From CADCTB01 sp963768975 (GTDB lineage Bacteria > Actinomycetota > Acidimicrobiia > Acidimicrobiales > AC-14), in NCBI GenBank assembly GCA_963768975.1, contig CAVYKB010000013.1:1-64000 (forward strand): 64,000 nt of DNA, given 5' to 3'. The notes beneath the pieces were generated by a model. That model saw only the letters and a program-made list of their open reading frames with translations, was not told where the DNA came from and did no database searches. The stretch's first letter is position 1; each line of letters begins with the position of its first letter. Made by a program: the position numbers and the translations under genes. Positions 34,104-42,644 of this stretch are shown in pieces.

Positions 34104-35835
34104 ATGAGCAAGCGGACGTTCGGCATCCGCATGGCGACGTTGGCCGCCGCCTGCCTGCTGGTCGCGCAGGGGGCATCCTTGGCTGCAGGGCCCATCGGGC
34201 TCACGACGCCGGTGCAGGCGACGAAAAACGACTTGAACCCGGGGCGCCTCTACTCGCCACCGGCGTTCGCCGTCGACCCCGAGAACAACATGCGTGTGCT
34301 CGCCGCTGTCGCCGATCACCGGTCGCGTCGCTGCCACATCCTGCGCTCCACCGACGGCGGCCAGACCTGGAACATGCTGGAGGCCTCCCCGGCCCTCGCC
34401 TCGTACCCGTTCTGCAGCCACGGCCAGGGCGGCATCATCCAGGCCGGGATCGCGTTCGGGCGCAACGGCACGGTGTACCTGGCCATGAACGCCTGGGACG
34501 ACCAGGACGGCGCCCGCCGCGGCGGCGGCATCGTCGTGGCCCGCTCCCGTGACCTCGGCGACACATGGGAGACCACGATGGTCTACAACTCCCGCGGCAA
34601 GACCGGTGAGGCGGAGGAGACCATCCGCCCGTTCCACTCCTTTGCCGTCGACACCAAGACCGGCAGCGATGACGTCGTCTATGTCGCATTCGCCATCAAC
34701 GCCCAGGGCCTCAGCGCCCCCAACGCCGCGCCGGGGAAGGCAATGGTCAGCATCAGCCGCGACGGCGCCCGCACCTTCGCCGAACCGGTCAACCTGGCCG
34801 ACAAGTTGTTCGAGGCCCCCGAGCCTCGCCAGCAGATGCTTTCCGCGGTGACCACGACCGTTCCGGCCGCCGGCGCCACGACCACCAGCACCACGGTTCC
34901 GCCGGCCAACTCGAAGGCGGCTCAGCCCAACCAGGCCGCCAACTTCGGCGCGAGCACCAACCGGGGCAGCATGGTCGCTGGCGTGGATGGCAAGGGCAAG
35001 GTGTACATCTCCTGGCTCACCGGCACGGCCAACGTCACCCCGGCTCCCCCGGCGGCCCGGATGCTGTCGACATCGTCTGACGGCGGAAAGACCTGGACGA
35101 CCGCACAGGCCATGCCGCCCGACTACGACGTGCCCAGCCGCCCAGTCATGGCGGTGAGCGACGCCGGTGTCATCCACCTCGCGTTCCAGGAGAACCCGAC
35201 CCCGGCCGTTGCTGGTATGGGCGAGATCTACCACTTGGCGTCGACCGACGGCGGCAAGACCTGGTCCGAGCGAAAGAAGGTCACCGACGACCGGGACGCC
35301 GACCTGCGGGGGCAGTACTTCCCGAACATGAGCGTCGCTCCGAACGGCCGCGTCGATGTCGTGTGGTGGGACACCCGCGACGACCCGGGCATCCGTGCCA
35401 ACGACTTGTACTACGCCTTCAGCGAGGACAACGGGCGGACGTGGAGCCCCAACCGGCGCATCACCGATCGCAGCGTCGACCGCCGCTTGGGCGTCTGGGG
35501 TGCCGGCTACGACATCAACTCGTGCGCCGGCGGTCGCGTCCACCGATGCCTACGCCATCTTCGGCTGGGACGACACCCGGAACACCGAGGGCGTCTACAG
35601 CGAGAGCGTCTACAACGAGGTCGGTGGCGGCCTCTCGGACATGTTCACGTCGGTCGCCCAGTTCGAGGTCGTCGGTCCGGCCAACAACGACACGGCCCGC
35701 ATCGTCCTGGCCGCGGTCGTCGGGCTCTTGATCGTCGGGCTCATCCTCCTCGGCGTGGCGGTTGCGGCCAAGCGCCGGAATGGCCCGGCGCCGGTGAAGG
35801 GCGCCGGCAAGCAGACCACGGCCAAAGTGGGCTGA
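34104..35835 (+). CDS. Secreted BNR/Asp-box propeller protein (one frameshift)
   Basis: Close paralogue of the 25517 protein: signal peptide, Asp boxes (RSTDGGQTWN, ISRDGARTFAE, SSDGGKTWTT, STDGGKTWSE, SEDNGRTWSP), a Thr/Pro insert (TTTVPAAGATTTSTTVPP), then a C-terminal membrane helix (IVLAAVVGLLIVGLILLGVAV). One extra base near 35520 shifts the frame between DINS and APAVASTDAYAIFGWDDTR; the paralogue shows the two parts belong together. The ATG at 34104 is preceded by AAGGGACG. A probable sequencing error rather than inactivation. Confidence 0.8.
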
Positions 35836-35923
35836 ACTCCGGCCGGCGTCCTCGCCGGAGCGGAGCGAAGGCACCTGCCGGCGGCTCCCTAGGGGTCGTC
35901 GGCTGGATCTTCAGGATAGAGAA

Positions 35924-35959
35924 CACAGCGCGGCACCGAGTTCTCGGTGCCGCGCTGTG
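35924..35959 (+). terminator. 17-bp palindromic terminator
   Basis: CACAGCGCGGCACCGAG and its exact complement CTCGGTGCCGCGCTGTG flank TT. About 90 bp after the propeller stop. No T-run. Confidence 0.7.
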
Positions 35960-36033
35960 TCGCGTCACCGGCTCGCGACCCCGGCGGGGGTGTCGGCCAC
36001 GGCAACCCACTGACTGCGTGTTAGAGTGTATGC

Positions 36034-36366
36034 GTGAGCACGCAGATAGAAGAGCCGTCGGACGACCAGGTGGCGACCGCAGTGGAGACACTGAAGCTGC
36101 TGGCCGACCCGACTCGCCTCCGGATCCTGTGGGCCCTGCTCCACGGCGAGCACTCGGTCGGCCACCTGGCCGACCATGTGGGGGCGCCGGCTCCCGCCGT
36201 CTCCCAGCACCTGGCCAAGCTCCGCCTGGCCCGCCTGGTCCAGACCCGGCGCGACGGCAATCACATCTTCTACCTGGCTGACGACGATCACGTCCGGCGC
36301 CTGGTGCAGGAAGCCCTGTTCGATGCGAGTGGCGTCGTTCGCCACGGAGAAGGGAGGACGGCGTGA
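36034..36366 (+). CDS. ArsR/SmtB-family metal-responsive repressor
   Basis: 110 residues. Winged helix: LKLLADPTRLRILWALLHGE, HSVGHLADHVGAPAPAVSQH, LAKLRLARLVQTRRDGNHIF. The last helix (DDDHVRRLVQEALFDASGVV) keeps the D-x-H start of the alpha-5 zinc site, but the later HxxE/H part is weak. The GTG at 36034 has no ribosome site, and TAGAGT ends 6 bp before it, so the mRNA may be leaderless. The stop overlaps the zinc exporter start (GTGA), so it most likely represses that operon until zinc or a similar ion rises. Confidence 0.88.
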   Translation: MSTQIEEPSDDQVATAVETLKLLADPTRLRILWALLHGEHSVGHLADHVGAPAPAVSQHLAKLRLARLVQTRRDGNHIFYLADDDHVRRLVQEALFDASGVVRHGEGRTA

Positions 36367-37508
36367 GCGTCCACGACCACGACGACGAGCACGGCGAAGC
36401 GGGTGGCGCCGGCCATGAGCACGGCGCCCACCACGACCACGACCACGAGGCCCACGACCACGAGGCCCACGACCACGAGGCCCACGACCACAGGCACGAC
36501 GATCACGATCACGACCACCCCGGCGGCCTGATCGGCGCCATCAAGGCCGTCTTCGCCCCCCACAGCCACGACGCCGCCGACTCGGTGGACCGGGCGCTGG
36601 AGGACAGCCGGGAGGGCATGCGCGCCCTCAAGATCTCGCTCATCGGGCTGGCGGTGACCGCCGCCCTCCAGGTCGTCATCGTTATGATCAGCGGCTCGGT
36701 CGCCCTCCTGGCCGATACCGTCCACAACTTCGCCGACGCCCTCACCGCCGTCCCCCTGGCCATCGCCTTCTGGATCGGCAGGCGGCCGCCCAACCGGCGC
36801 TACACCTACGGCTACGGCCGGGCCGAGGACCTGGCCGGCATCTTCATCGTGGCCATGATCGCCCTGTCGGCGGTCGTCGCCGGCTGGGAGGCCATCCACC
36901 GCCTGTTCGACCCCCAGGACGTGCGCAACGTCGGCTGGGTCATCGCCGCCGGCGTCATCGGCTTCATCGGCAACGAGCTGGTGGCCGTCTACCGCATCCG
37001 GGTCGGTCGCAAGATCGGCTCCGCCGCCCTGGTGGCCGACGGGCTGCACGCCCGCACGGACGGGATCACGTCGTTGGGCGTCGTGGTCGGCGGCATCGGG
37101 GTGGCCGCGGGCTGGCAGCTAGCGGACCCGATCATCGGCCTCATCATCACCGTCGCCATCCTCTTCGTCCTCAAGGGCGCGGCCCGTGACATCTACCGCC
37201 GGCTCATGGACAGCGTCGACCCCGAACTCGTCGACGACGTCGAGGCCGTGCTGGCCGGCGTTCCGGGCATCCAAGCTGTGGAGCGGGTCAGCATCCGGTG
37301 GGTGGGACACGAGCTGCGGGCCGAGGCCGACGTGGTCTCCGACAGCCGCCTTACCGTGGCCGAGAGCCACCAGATCGCCGAGGAGGCGCACCACCTCCTG
37401 CTCCACCGCATCCCCAAGCTGGCGCGGGCCACCATCCACACCAACCCCTGTGGCCACGACGGCCTCGACCACCACCTGATCACCGGACACCACTTCGCCC
37501 GGCCCTGA
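36363..37508 (+). CDS. Cation diffusion facilitator (zinc/cobalt/nickel efflux)
   Basis: 381 residues. An unusually His/Asp-rich cytoplasmic N-terminus (residues 4-52, HDHEAHDHEAHDHEAHDH) probably buffers or senses metal. Six membrane helices follow. The transport site is formed by HNFAD in helix 2 (ADTVHNFADAL) and HARTD in helix 5 (ADGLHARTDG). The C-terminal domain (DPELVDDVEAVLAGVPGIQA) is the usual ferredoxin-like dimer domain. It exchanges protons for divalent metal across the membrane. It is controlled by the overlapping ArsR gene. Confidence 0.93.
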   Translation: MSVHDHDDEHGEAGGAGHEHGAHHDHDHEAHDHEAHDHEAHDHRHDDHDHDHPGGLIGAIKAVFAPHSHDAADSVDRALEDSREGMRALKISLIGLAVTAALQVVIVMISGSVALLADTVHNFADALTAVPLAIAFWIGRRPPNRRYTYGYGRAEDLAGIFIVAMIALSAVVAGWEAIHRLFDPQDVRNVGWVIAAGVIGFIGNELVAVYRIRVGRKIGSAALVADGLHARTDGITSLGVVVGGIGVAAGWQLADPIIGLIITVAILFVLKGAARDIYRRLMDSVDPELVDDVEAVLAGVPGIQAVERVSIRWVGHELRAEADVVSDSRLTVAESHQIAEEAHHLLLHRIPKLARATIHTNPCGHDGLDHHLITGHHFARP

Positions 37509-37562
37509 GGCTGCGTCGGTGCAGCCCCGCTGACCTGCGCCAGCCGCTACTGTGCCGGGGCG

Positions 37563-39167
37563 GTGTCACGCCTTCGCTCCCTCCTCGCCCTCCTCCTTCT
37601 CACCCTCGTTGTCGCCACCGGCTGCGCCAGCGGCGGCGACGGAGCCATCGACGACGAGCCCGCCGAACCGCGGGCTGCGGCCCAGGACCTGCGTGTCGCG
37701 GTGGGGGAGGACCCCTTCATGGCCGGGAACCCGCCGGCCAACGACCTCGGCATCCGCACGAACGGCCCGAACCCCGGCATTTTCGAGACGCTCACCCGGC
37801 TGAGCCCCACCTACGGCGTCGAGGCCGCTCTGGCCGAGCGCTGGGAGTCGCCCGATCCCAAGACGTGGCGCTTCTTCCTCCGCAAGGAGGTGACGTTCCA
37901 CAACGGGGCGCCGATGAACGCAGAGGCCGTGGTGGCCGCATTCGAGACCTTTGCCGGCCGCCAGACCCGCCCGCGCGGCCTTGACCGGGGCGTGGCCAAG
38001 GCCACCTCTCCCGATGTGGTGGAGGTCAACCTCACCGCCGACAACACCCGGCTGGCCGAGCAGCTGGCCAACCCCAACATGGCCATCATGGCGCCGGGCA
38101 CCCGCGCCGGCGCCGGCGACACGCCGGAGACCACGCCCACGGGCACCGGTCCCTTCGCCTTCGTGTCGTACTCCAAGGGCACCGACCTGAAGATGAAGGC
38201 CAACGACAAGTACTGGGCGGGCGTCGGCGAGCTCAAGACGCTGACCTTCCGGTTCGGCCCGGAGCGAGACGCCAGCCGCCTCCTGGCCACCCGCCAGGTG
38301 GAGATCGCCGGCATGGTCAGCTACGGCGCCCTGGCCTCGGTGTCGGGCCGCACCGACCGCAACGTGCAATCGCGGCCCGGTCAGGCCGTCTACCTCCTGC
38401 TCAACAACGGCGGCATCGAAGAGTGGACCACCTTGAAGGACGAGAACGTCCGCAAGGCGCTGGCCCATTCGATCGACCGCAAGGAGGTCACCAAGGCCGG
38501 CTGGGAGGACCACGCCGAGGACAACGACACGCTCATCCCCGAGATCGTGCTCGGCACCGACGCCGCCGACCGCGTCCGCCCCCCGCCCCTGAACCGCAAC
38601 GAGGCCAAGCGCCTGCTCGACGCCGCCGGGTGGATGCCCACCCTGCCGAACGGCATGCGGGCCAGGGACGGCAAGCCACTGGTGCTCAACGTGCTCCTGT
38701 CGCGGCCGGCGGACCAGACGAAGGCGGCCGAGGCGCTCAAGGCCCAGCTCGCCGAGGTGGGCGTCGGCCTCCAGGTGCAGGATCCGGGCACCGACTCTGC
38801 TTTCACCAAGGTCAACAACGCCCAGTTCGACCTGTTCATGGACGCCCGGGCCCAGGACGACGCCAACCCCTGCGCCCTGTGCCGGTTCTTCACCATCCGG
38901 CCCGGCGGCCAGCTGTCGTTCTCGGCCTCGGTCGGGGGCGGCGCCAAGGTCGACGACGCCTACGACCGCATCTTCTCGGCGCCCTCCATCGATACCGCCC
39001 GGCGCACGGCGGCCGACATCATGCAGGTGGTCACCGCCGAGCGCTTCACCGCCATCTCCCTCGCCTCCCTGCGCACAGAGTGGCTCATCTCACCCCGGGT
39101 GCGGGGCTTCGACCCTGCGGTGCTGACCGGCAACCAGCGCTGGGAGAGCGTGTTTCTGACCGTGTGA
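37563..39167 (+). CDS. Peptide/nickel ABC transporter binding lipoprotein (SBP_bac_5)
   Basis: 534 residues from a GTG. Lipobox VVATGCASG (Cys about 21). The family-5 fold is clear: EALTRLSPTYG-type opening (IFETLTRLSPTYGVEAALAE), WRFFLRKEVTFHNGAPMNAE, GTGPFAFVSYSKGTDLKM, NVRKALAHSIDRKEVTK, then the C-lobe. Ligands in the family include oligopeptides and nickel complexes. No permease or ATPase genes are beside it, so it would rely on a distant transporter. The stop overlaps the next GTG (GTGTGA). Confidence 0.88.
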   Translation: MSRLRSLLALLLLTLVVATGCASGGDGAIDDEPAEPRAAAQDLRVAVGEDPFMAGNPPANDLGIRTNGPNPGIFETLTRLSPTYGVEAALAERWESPDPKTWRFFLRKEVTFHNGAPMNAEAVVAAFETFAGRQTRPRGLDRGVAKATSPDVVEVNLTADNTRLAEQLANPNMAIMAPGTRAGAGDTPETTPTGTGPFAFVSYSKGTDLKMKANDKYWAGVGELKTLTFRFGPERDASRLLATRQVEIAGMVSYGALASVSGRTDRNVQSRPGQAVYLLLNNGGIEEWTTLKDENVRKALAHSIDRKEVTKAGWEDHAEDNDTLIPEIVLGTDAADRVRPPPLNRNEAKRLLDAAGWMPTLPNGMRARDGKPLVLNVLLSRPADQTKAAEALKAQLAEVGVGLQVQDPGTDSAFTKVNNAQFDLFMDARAQDDANPCALCRFFTIRPGGQLSFSASVGGGAKVDDAYDRIFSAPSIDTARRTAADIMQVVTAERFTAISLASLRTEWLISPRVRGFDPAVLTGNQRWESVFLTV

Positions 39168-40672
39168 CCGGCACGGGAGGCCGGTCCGGGCCAACGTCGC
39201 GGTGGCTCCTGCCAGCGGCGGTCCTGGCCATCCTGGGCCTGGTCTTGATTCTCCTCGGCCTGCAGTCGTCGCCCCTCCGGGGGCGGGCCGAGAGTCCCGA
39301 CTTCGTCAACACCGACCGGCCGGGCATCAACGCCCACAACTCGCCCTCCGTGGCGGTGGATCCTGACCGTCCCAGCACCGTCGTCCTCGCCGACCGGATC
39401 GACACGCCGCGGTTCTCCTGCTCGGTGTCGATCTCGACCACGGGCGGCGACAGCTGGAAGCCGTTGGCCCTGCCTCTGCCCCTCGACGCTCCGAATTGCC
39501 ACCAGCCCGACGTGGGGTTCACGGCCACCGACCGGCTGCTGGTGCTGTTCACCGCCACCGGCGGCCGGTTCAACCAGCCGGTGGGGGTGTGGCTCCAGCG
39601 CTTCAACGGCGAGAGGCCCGACGGCCCGCCGGTCCGGGTGGCGCCGGCCGAGGCGTTCCACGCCCGCATGGCCGTCGCCGGCCAGAACGTGTGGGTCACC
39701 TGGGTCCAGGCCGACGGGGCGGCCGAGAAGCCACTCGGCTTCGGGACGGCGCCGGCCCCCCTGCGCATGGCCCGGTCCGTCGACGGCGGCGCCACCTTCG
39801 CCGCCCCCGTCACGGTGAGCGACGGCCGGCGGGTGGTCCAGCCCACGCCGCTGTCCCTGGGCGGGAACCGGGTGGTGGTCGGCGCCCTCGACCTGGCCGG
39901 GGACTTCGACGACTACGAGGCGCGCCACGGCGGTCAGGGCGGCCCACCGTCGGAGGAACGCTGGCGGGTGGTGACGTGGACCTCCACCGACGCCGGCGCC
40001 AGCTTCGCCCCGCCGGTGCCCGTCACCGACGACGTGGTCCCGCCGGCCCGCATCATCGTCAACCTGGCGCCGGCACCCAGCTTCGCCCGCGACCCCCGTC
40101 CGGACGGCCCCCTCTACGCCGCCTGGGACAGCGGCCGGGGCGACGGGCGTGACGTGTTCCTCGCCCGCTCCGACGACGCCGGCGCCACCTGGTCGGCCCC
40201 CGTCGCCGTTGCGCCGGCGCCGAGGGGCCAGTTCCTGCCTGCGGTGGCGGTCTCACCGGAGGGCCGGGTCGACGTCGCGTTCTACGACCGGAGCGCCGAC
40301 CCGGAGGACGTGCGGGCCCATGCGGTCCTGGCATCGTCTGAGGACCGCGGCCGCAGCTTCACGACAACCACCTTGACCGACACGTCCTTCGACACCCGCA
40401 TCGGCTTCGGCAGCCTCCAGGGCATCCCCGTGCTGGGGAGCCGCCTGGCGGTGCTCGCAGCCGCAGACGAGGCGCTGGCCTTCTGGTCGGATACCAGCGG
40501 GGGCACGATCGACAACAACGTCCAGGACCTGGCCGTGGCCCGGGTGCGCTTCGCCGACGCCGGCCGGCTCCGGCCGGCGCTGCTGCCGGCGGGGCTGATC
40601 CTGCTAGGCCTTGGCGGTCTGATTGCTGTCGTCGGCCTCCGCCCAGGTCACCGTCGACCACAGGAGTCCTAG
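39164..40672 (+). CDS. Membrane-anchored BNR/Asp-box propeller protein
   Basis: 502 residues from a GTG overlapping the binding-protein stop. N-terminal membrane helix (LLPAAVLAILGLVLILLGL) acting as uncleaved anchor or signal, then propeller blades (ISTTGGDSWK, RSVDGGATFAA, TSTDAGASFA, RSDDAGATWSA, SSEDRGRSFT) and a second helix at the end (LLPAGLILLGLGGLIAVVGL). Coupling to the lipoprotein suggests they act together at the cell surface. Its last 69 bp overlap the convergent gene at 40604. Confidence 0.82.
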   Translation: MTGTGGRSGPTSRWLLPAAVLAILGLVLILLGLQSSPLRGRAESPDFVNTDRPGINAHNSPSVAVDPDRPSTVVLADRIDTPRFSCSVSISTTGGDSWKPLALPLPLDAPNCHQPDVGFTATDRLLVLFTATGGRFNQPVGVWLQRFNGERPDGPPVRVAPAEAFHARMAVAGQNVWVTWVQADGAAEKPLGFGTAPAPLRMARSVDGGATFAAPVTVSDGRRVVQPTPLSLGGNRVVVGALDLAGDFDDYEARHGGQGGPPSEERWRVVTWTSTDAGASFAPPVPVTDDVVPPARIIVNLAPAPSFARDPRPDGPLYAAWDSGRGDGRDVFLARSDDAGATWSAPVAVAPAPRGQFLPAVAVSPEGRVDVAFYDRSADPEDVRAHAVLASSEDRGRSFTTTTLTDTSFDTRIGFGSLQGIPVLGSRLAVLAAADEALAFWSDTSGGTIDNNVQDLAVARVRFADAGRLRPALLPAGLILLGLGGLIAVVGLRPGHRRPQES

Positions 40673-41122
40673 GCCGAACACGGCCAGCGCCGGCGCGGTG
40701 TGGTAGATGGTGGCCGCCCACGTGGCCGCGTCGGGGCCACCACGCATGGTCTGGGCGACCAGCGGGAAGTGGGTGGCGAGCATCCACAGCCCGGCCAGCA
40801 TGACCGCCATGCCGGCGATGAGCCGGAGGGCGCCGGGCCCTCCCGGCCGGCGGCCGGCGAGTATGCCCACGATCGAGGCCAAAAGGATGAGGACGGCCGG
40901 GACGATGTGGTCGACGATCTCGGTGGTGGCGGTGGTGTTGATGGCGGGTCCGCTGTACTTCGGCAGCGACGCCCACAGGGCAACGGGCAGGCCCACCAGG
41001 GGCATGAGGCGGGGTAGGTCAGGGCCGGGCGCCGGCGCCGCCTCGGCGACGACCGGGTCCTTGGGCCCCGGCGGCTTCTTCGCCGACGGGGCCTTCTTGG
41101 CGGGCGGCTTTTTGGCCGCCAC
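40604..41122 (-). CDS. Four-helix membrane protein with Lys/Pro/Ala N-terminus
   Basis: 172 residues from a GTG. A basic low-complexity start (KKPPAKKAPSAKKPPGPK) leads to about four membrane helices (LVGLPVALWASL, IVPAVLILLASIVGILAG, LIAGMAVMLAGLWMLATHF, APALAVFGLGLLWSTVTWA). The stop of the upstream ATPase gene directly abuts its start, so it is the last gene of a minus-strand operon (propeller, two ATPases, this protein). It overlaps the convergent gene by 69 bp. No family recognised. Confidence 0.72.
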   Translation of the reverse strand: MAAKKPPAKKAPSAKKPPGPKDPVVAEAAPAPGPDLPRLMPLVGLPVALWASLPKYSGPAINTTATTEIVDHIVPAVLILLASIVGILAGRRPGGPGALRLIAGMAVMLAGLWMLATHFPLVAQTMRGGPDAATWAATIYHTAPALAVFGLGLLWSTVTWAEADDSNQTAKA

Positions 41123-41863
41123 CTAGTTCGAGTGGGGAAGCAGCGTCGAGGCCAGGTTGATGAGGGCCTTGACCGCCGGCGCGTCCGGGTCGAGGTCGAT
41201 GGGGGCCACGCCCTTGCGGTCGGCCTCGATGATCTTGGGGTCGTGGGGCACGCCGACGACCTCCATGCCGGGGAAGGCGTCCTTCACGACCTGGAGGTCC
41301 TCGTCGTGGCGGATGCGGTTGGCGACCACCACGATGCGGGCCACCGTCTTCTCCGCAGCCAGGGCTGCAGCCCGGGCGCCGACCTCGAGTGACTTGGGGG
41401 TGGCTTCCACGACGATCACGACAGTGTCGACGTGCTCCTCGCCCAAGCGGGTGAGGGTACCGACGCCGGCCTCGAAGTCGGCGACGACGACGTCTTCTTC
41501 AGGGAACTCAACGGAGCCGAGCAACTGCTCGGGCGACAGGCCACATCAGAGTCAGCCGGGTTCGGGGTTGTCGATCCGGCTCACCACCGCCAGCCGCACT
41601 CCATCGGGCCCGTCGGACCCGTACCGGCTGATCAGGGTGTCCCAGTTGTTGGCGTGCTCCTCTTCGCCCTCGTCGAGGGCTTGGCGCATGGAGACGAGGC
41701 GCTCGGTCTCCTCGTCGCCCACGCCGAGGGAGATGCCCAGATTGGGGTTCGAGTCACAGTCCAGCGCCACGACGGCCAGGCCGCCCCGGGCCAGCGTGCG
41801 GGCGATGACGGACGACGTGGTGGTCTTCCCCGACCCGCCCTTGCCTACGACAGCGAGCTTCAT
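41123..41863 (-). CDS. CooC/MinD-type ATPase with two in-frame TGA codons (candidate Sec-x-Sec protein)
   Basis: Reading through two TGA codons gives 246 residues. Walker A KLAVVGKGGSGKTTTS, the acidic strand LDCDSNPN and VVADFEAGVG all match the paralogues. The TGA codons at 41554-41552 and 41548-41546 are residues 104 and 106, in the order G-TGA-L-TGA-C-G-L-S-P-E-Q. They coincide with both cysteines of GCLC in the 2295 paralogue; C107 follows. The frame is unbroken on both sides. A 6-bp hairpin with loop AGTT lies 20-23 nt after the second TGA. If both are selenocysteine, the metal site is Sec-x-Sec. A pseudogene with two independent nonsense changes at exactly these codons is less likely. 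Confidence 0.8.
41517..41532 (-). promoter_or_regulatory. Candidate bacterial SECIS hairpin
   Basis: On the minus strand CCGAGC-AGTT-GCTCGG: a perfect 6-bp stem whose loop lies +20 to +23 from the second TGA and +26 to +29 from the first. G-U is at loop positions 2-3. One element could serve both codons. Confidence 0.5.
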
Positions 41864-41873
41864 GATGCAGCCT

Positions 41874-42644
41874 TCATCTAGAAACGGTCTCCTCGCTCAG
41901 GCGCTCGACAAGCGATTCTACTGCTCGCACGGCCGGTGAGTCAGGTGCGAAGTCGATCGGCGCCAACTGCCGGCGCTCGGCCTCGGCCAGCTCCTCGTCC
42001 CAGGGGATGGCGGCGATCACTTCCAGGCCGGTGCCCTTGGCGATCATGTCGACGTCGTCCTCCTCCCGCACCTTGCTGGCGACGGCCACCACCCGCTTGG
42101 GGTTGTCGGGGTCGATGTTGGCCATGTTGGCCAGACGCCGGCCAGACAGGAGCGACTTGGCGGTGGGCTCGACCACGATGCAGACGGTGCTGGCCCAGCT
42201 GCCCCAGCCGGTGAAGGCCTGGCGGGTCCCGCCGGGCAGGTCGCCGACGACGTTCCAGCCGCCGGCGGGAAGCCTGTTGATCACGAACCGGAAGGCCATC
42301 TGCGAGCGCCACAGGGCCCGGGGGTCGCTCTTGATCTTGCCGAACTGGAGGAACCGGACACCGTCGGGGGCCTCCACCGACCACTCCTCGACCGCCACCG
42401 CGGGGTCGACGTCGGGACTGAGCCGCCAGCGGGGGCCCTCCTCGCCCTCCTTGCGCTCTACCACCGCGTCCTCCGGGATGGGGGGCGAGTGCTCGATGGC
42501 CAGGCCCAGGGAGAAGGCCAGGCCGGGGAGCGGGTCGGAGTCGATGGCCAGCACCTTGTCGCCTTGGCGGGCGAGGGTTCGGGCGAAGGTGCCGGAGATG
42601 GCCGACTTCCCGGCCCCTCCCTTGCCCACGAATGCCAGTCTCAT
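41874..42644 (-). CDS. CooC/MinD-type ATPase without CxC
   Basis: 256 residues. Walker A LAFVGKGGAGKSAISG (Ser instead of the second Thr), IDSDPLPGLAFSLGL, and the later strand CIVVEPTAKSLLSGRRLANM match the other three ATPases in the window. The segment where the CxC should be reads DLPGGTRQAFTGWGSW and has no cysteine, so the metal site is lost. It may form a heterodimer with the TGA-containing ATPase encoded 10 bp downstream. The ATG overlaps the stop of the propeller gene upstream (ATGA). Confidence 0.85.
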   Translation of the reverse strand: MRLAFVGKGGAGKSAISGTFARTLARQGDKVLAIDSDPLPGLAFSLGLAIEHSPPIPEDAVVERKEGEEGPRWRLSPDVDPAVAVEEWSVEAPDGVRFLQFGKIKSDPRALWRSQMAFRFVINRLPAGGWNVVGDLPGGTRQAFTGWGSWASTVCIVVEPTAKSLLSGRRLANMANIDPDNPKRVVAVASKVREEDDVDMIAKGTGLEVIAAIPWDEELAEAERRQLAPIDFAPDSPAVRAVESLVERLSEETVSR

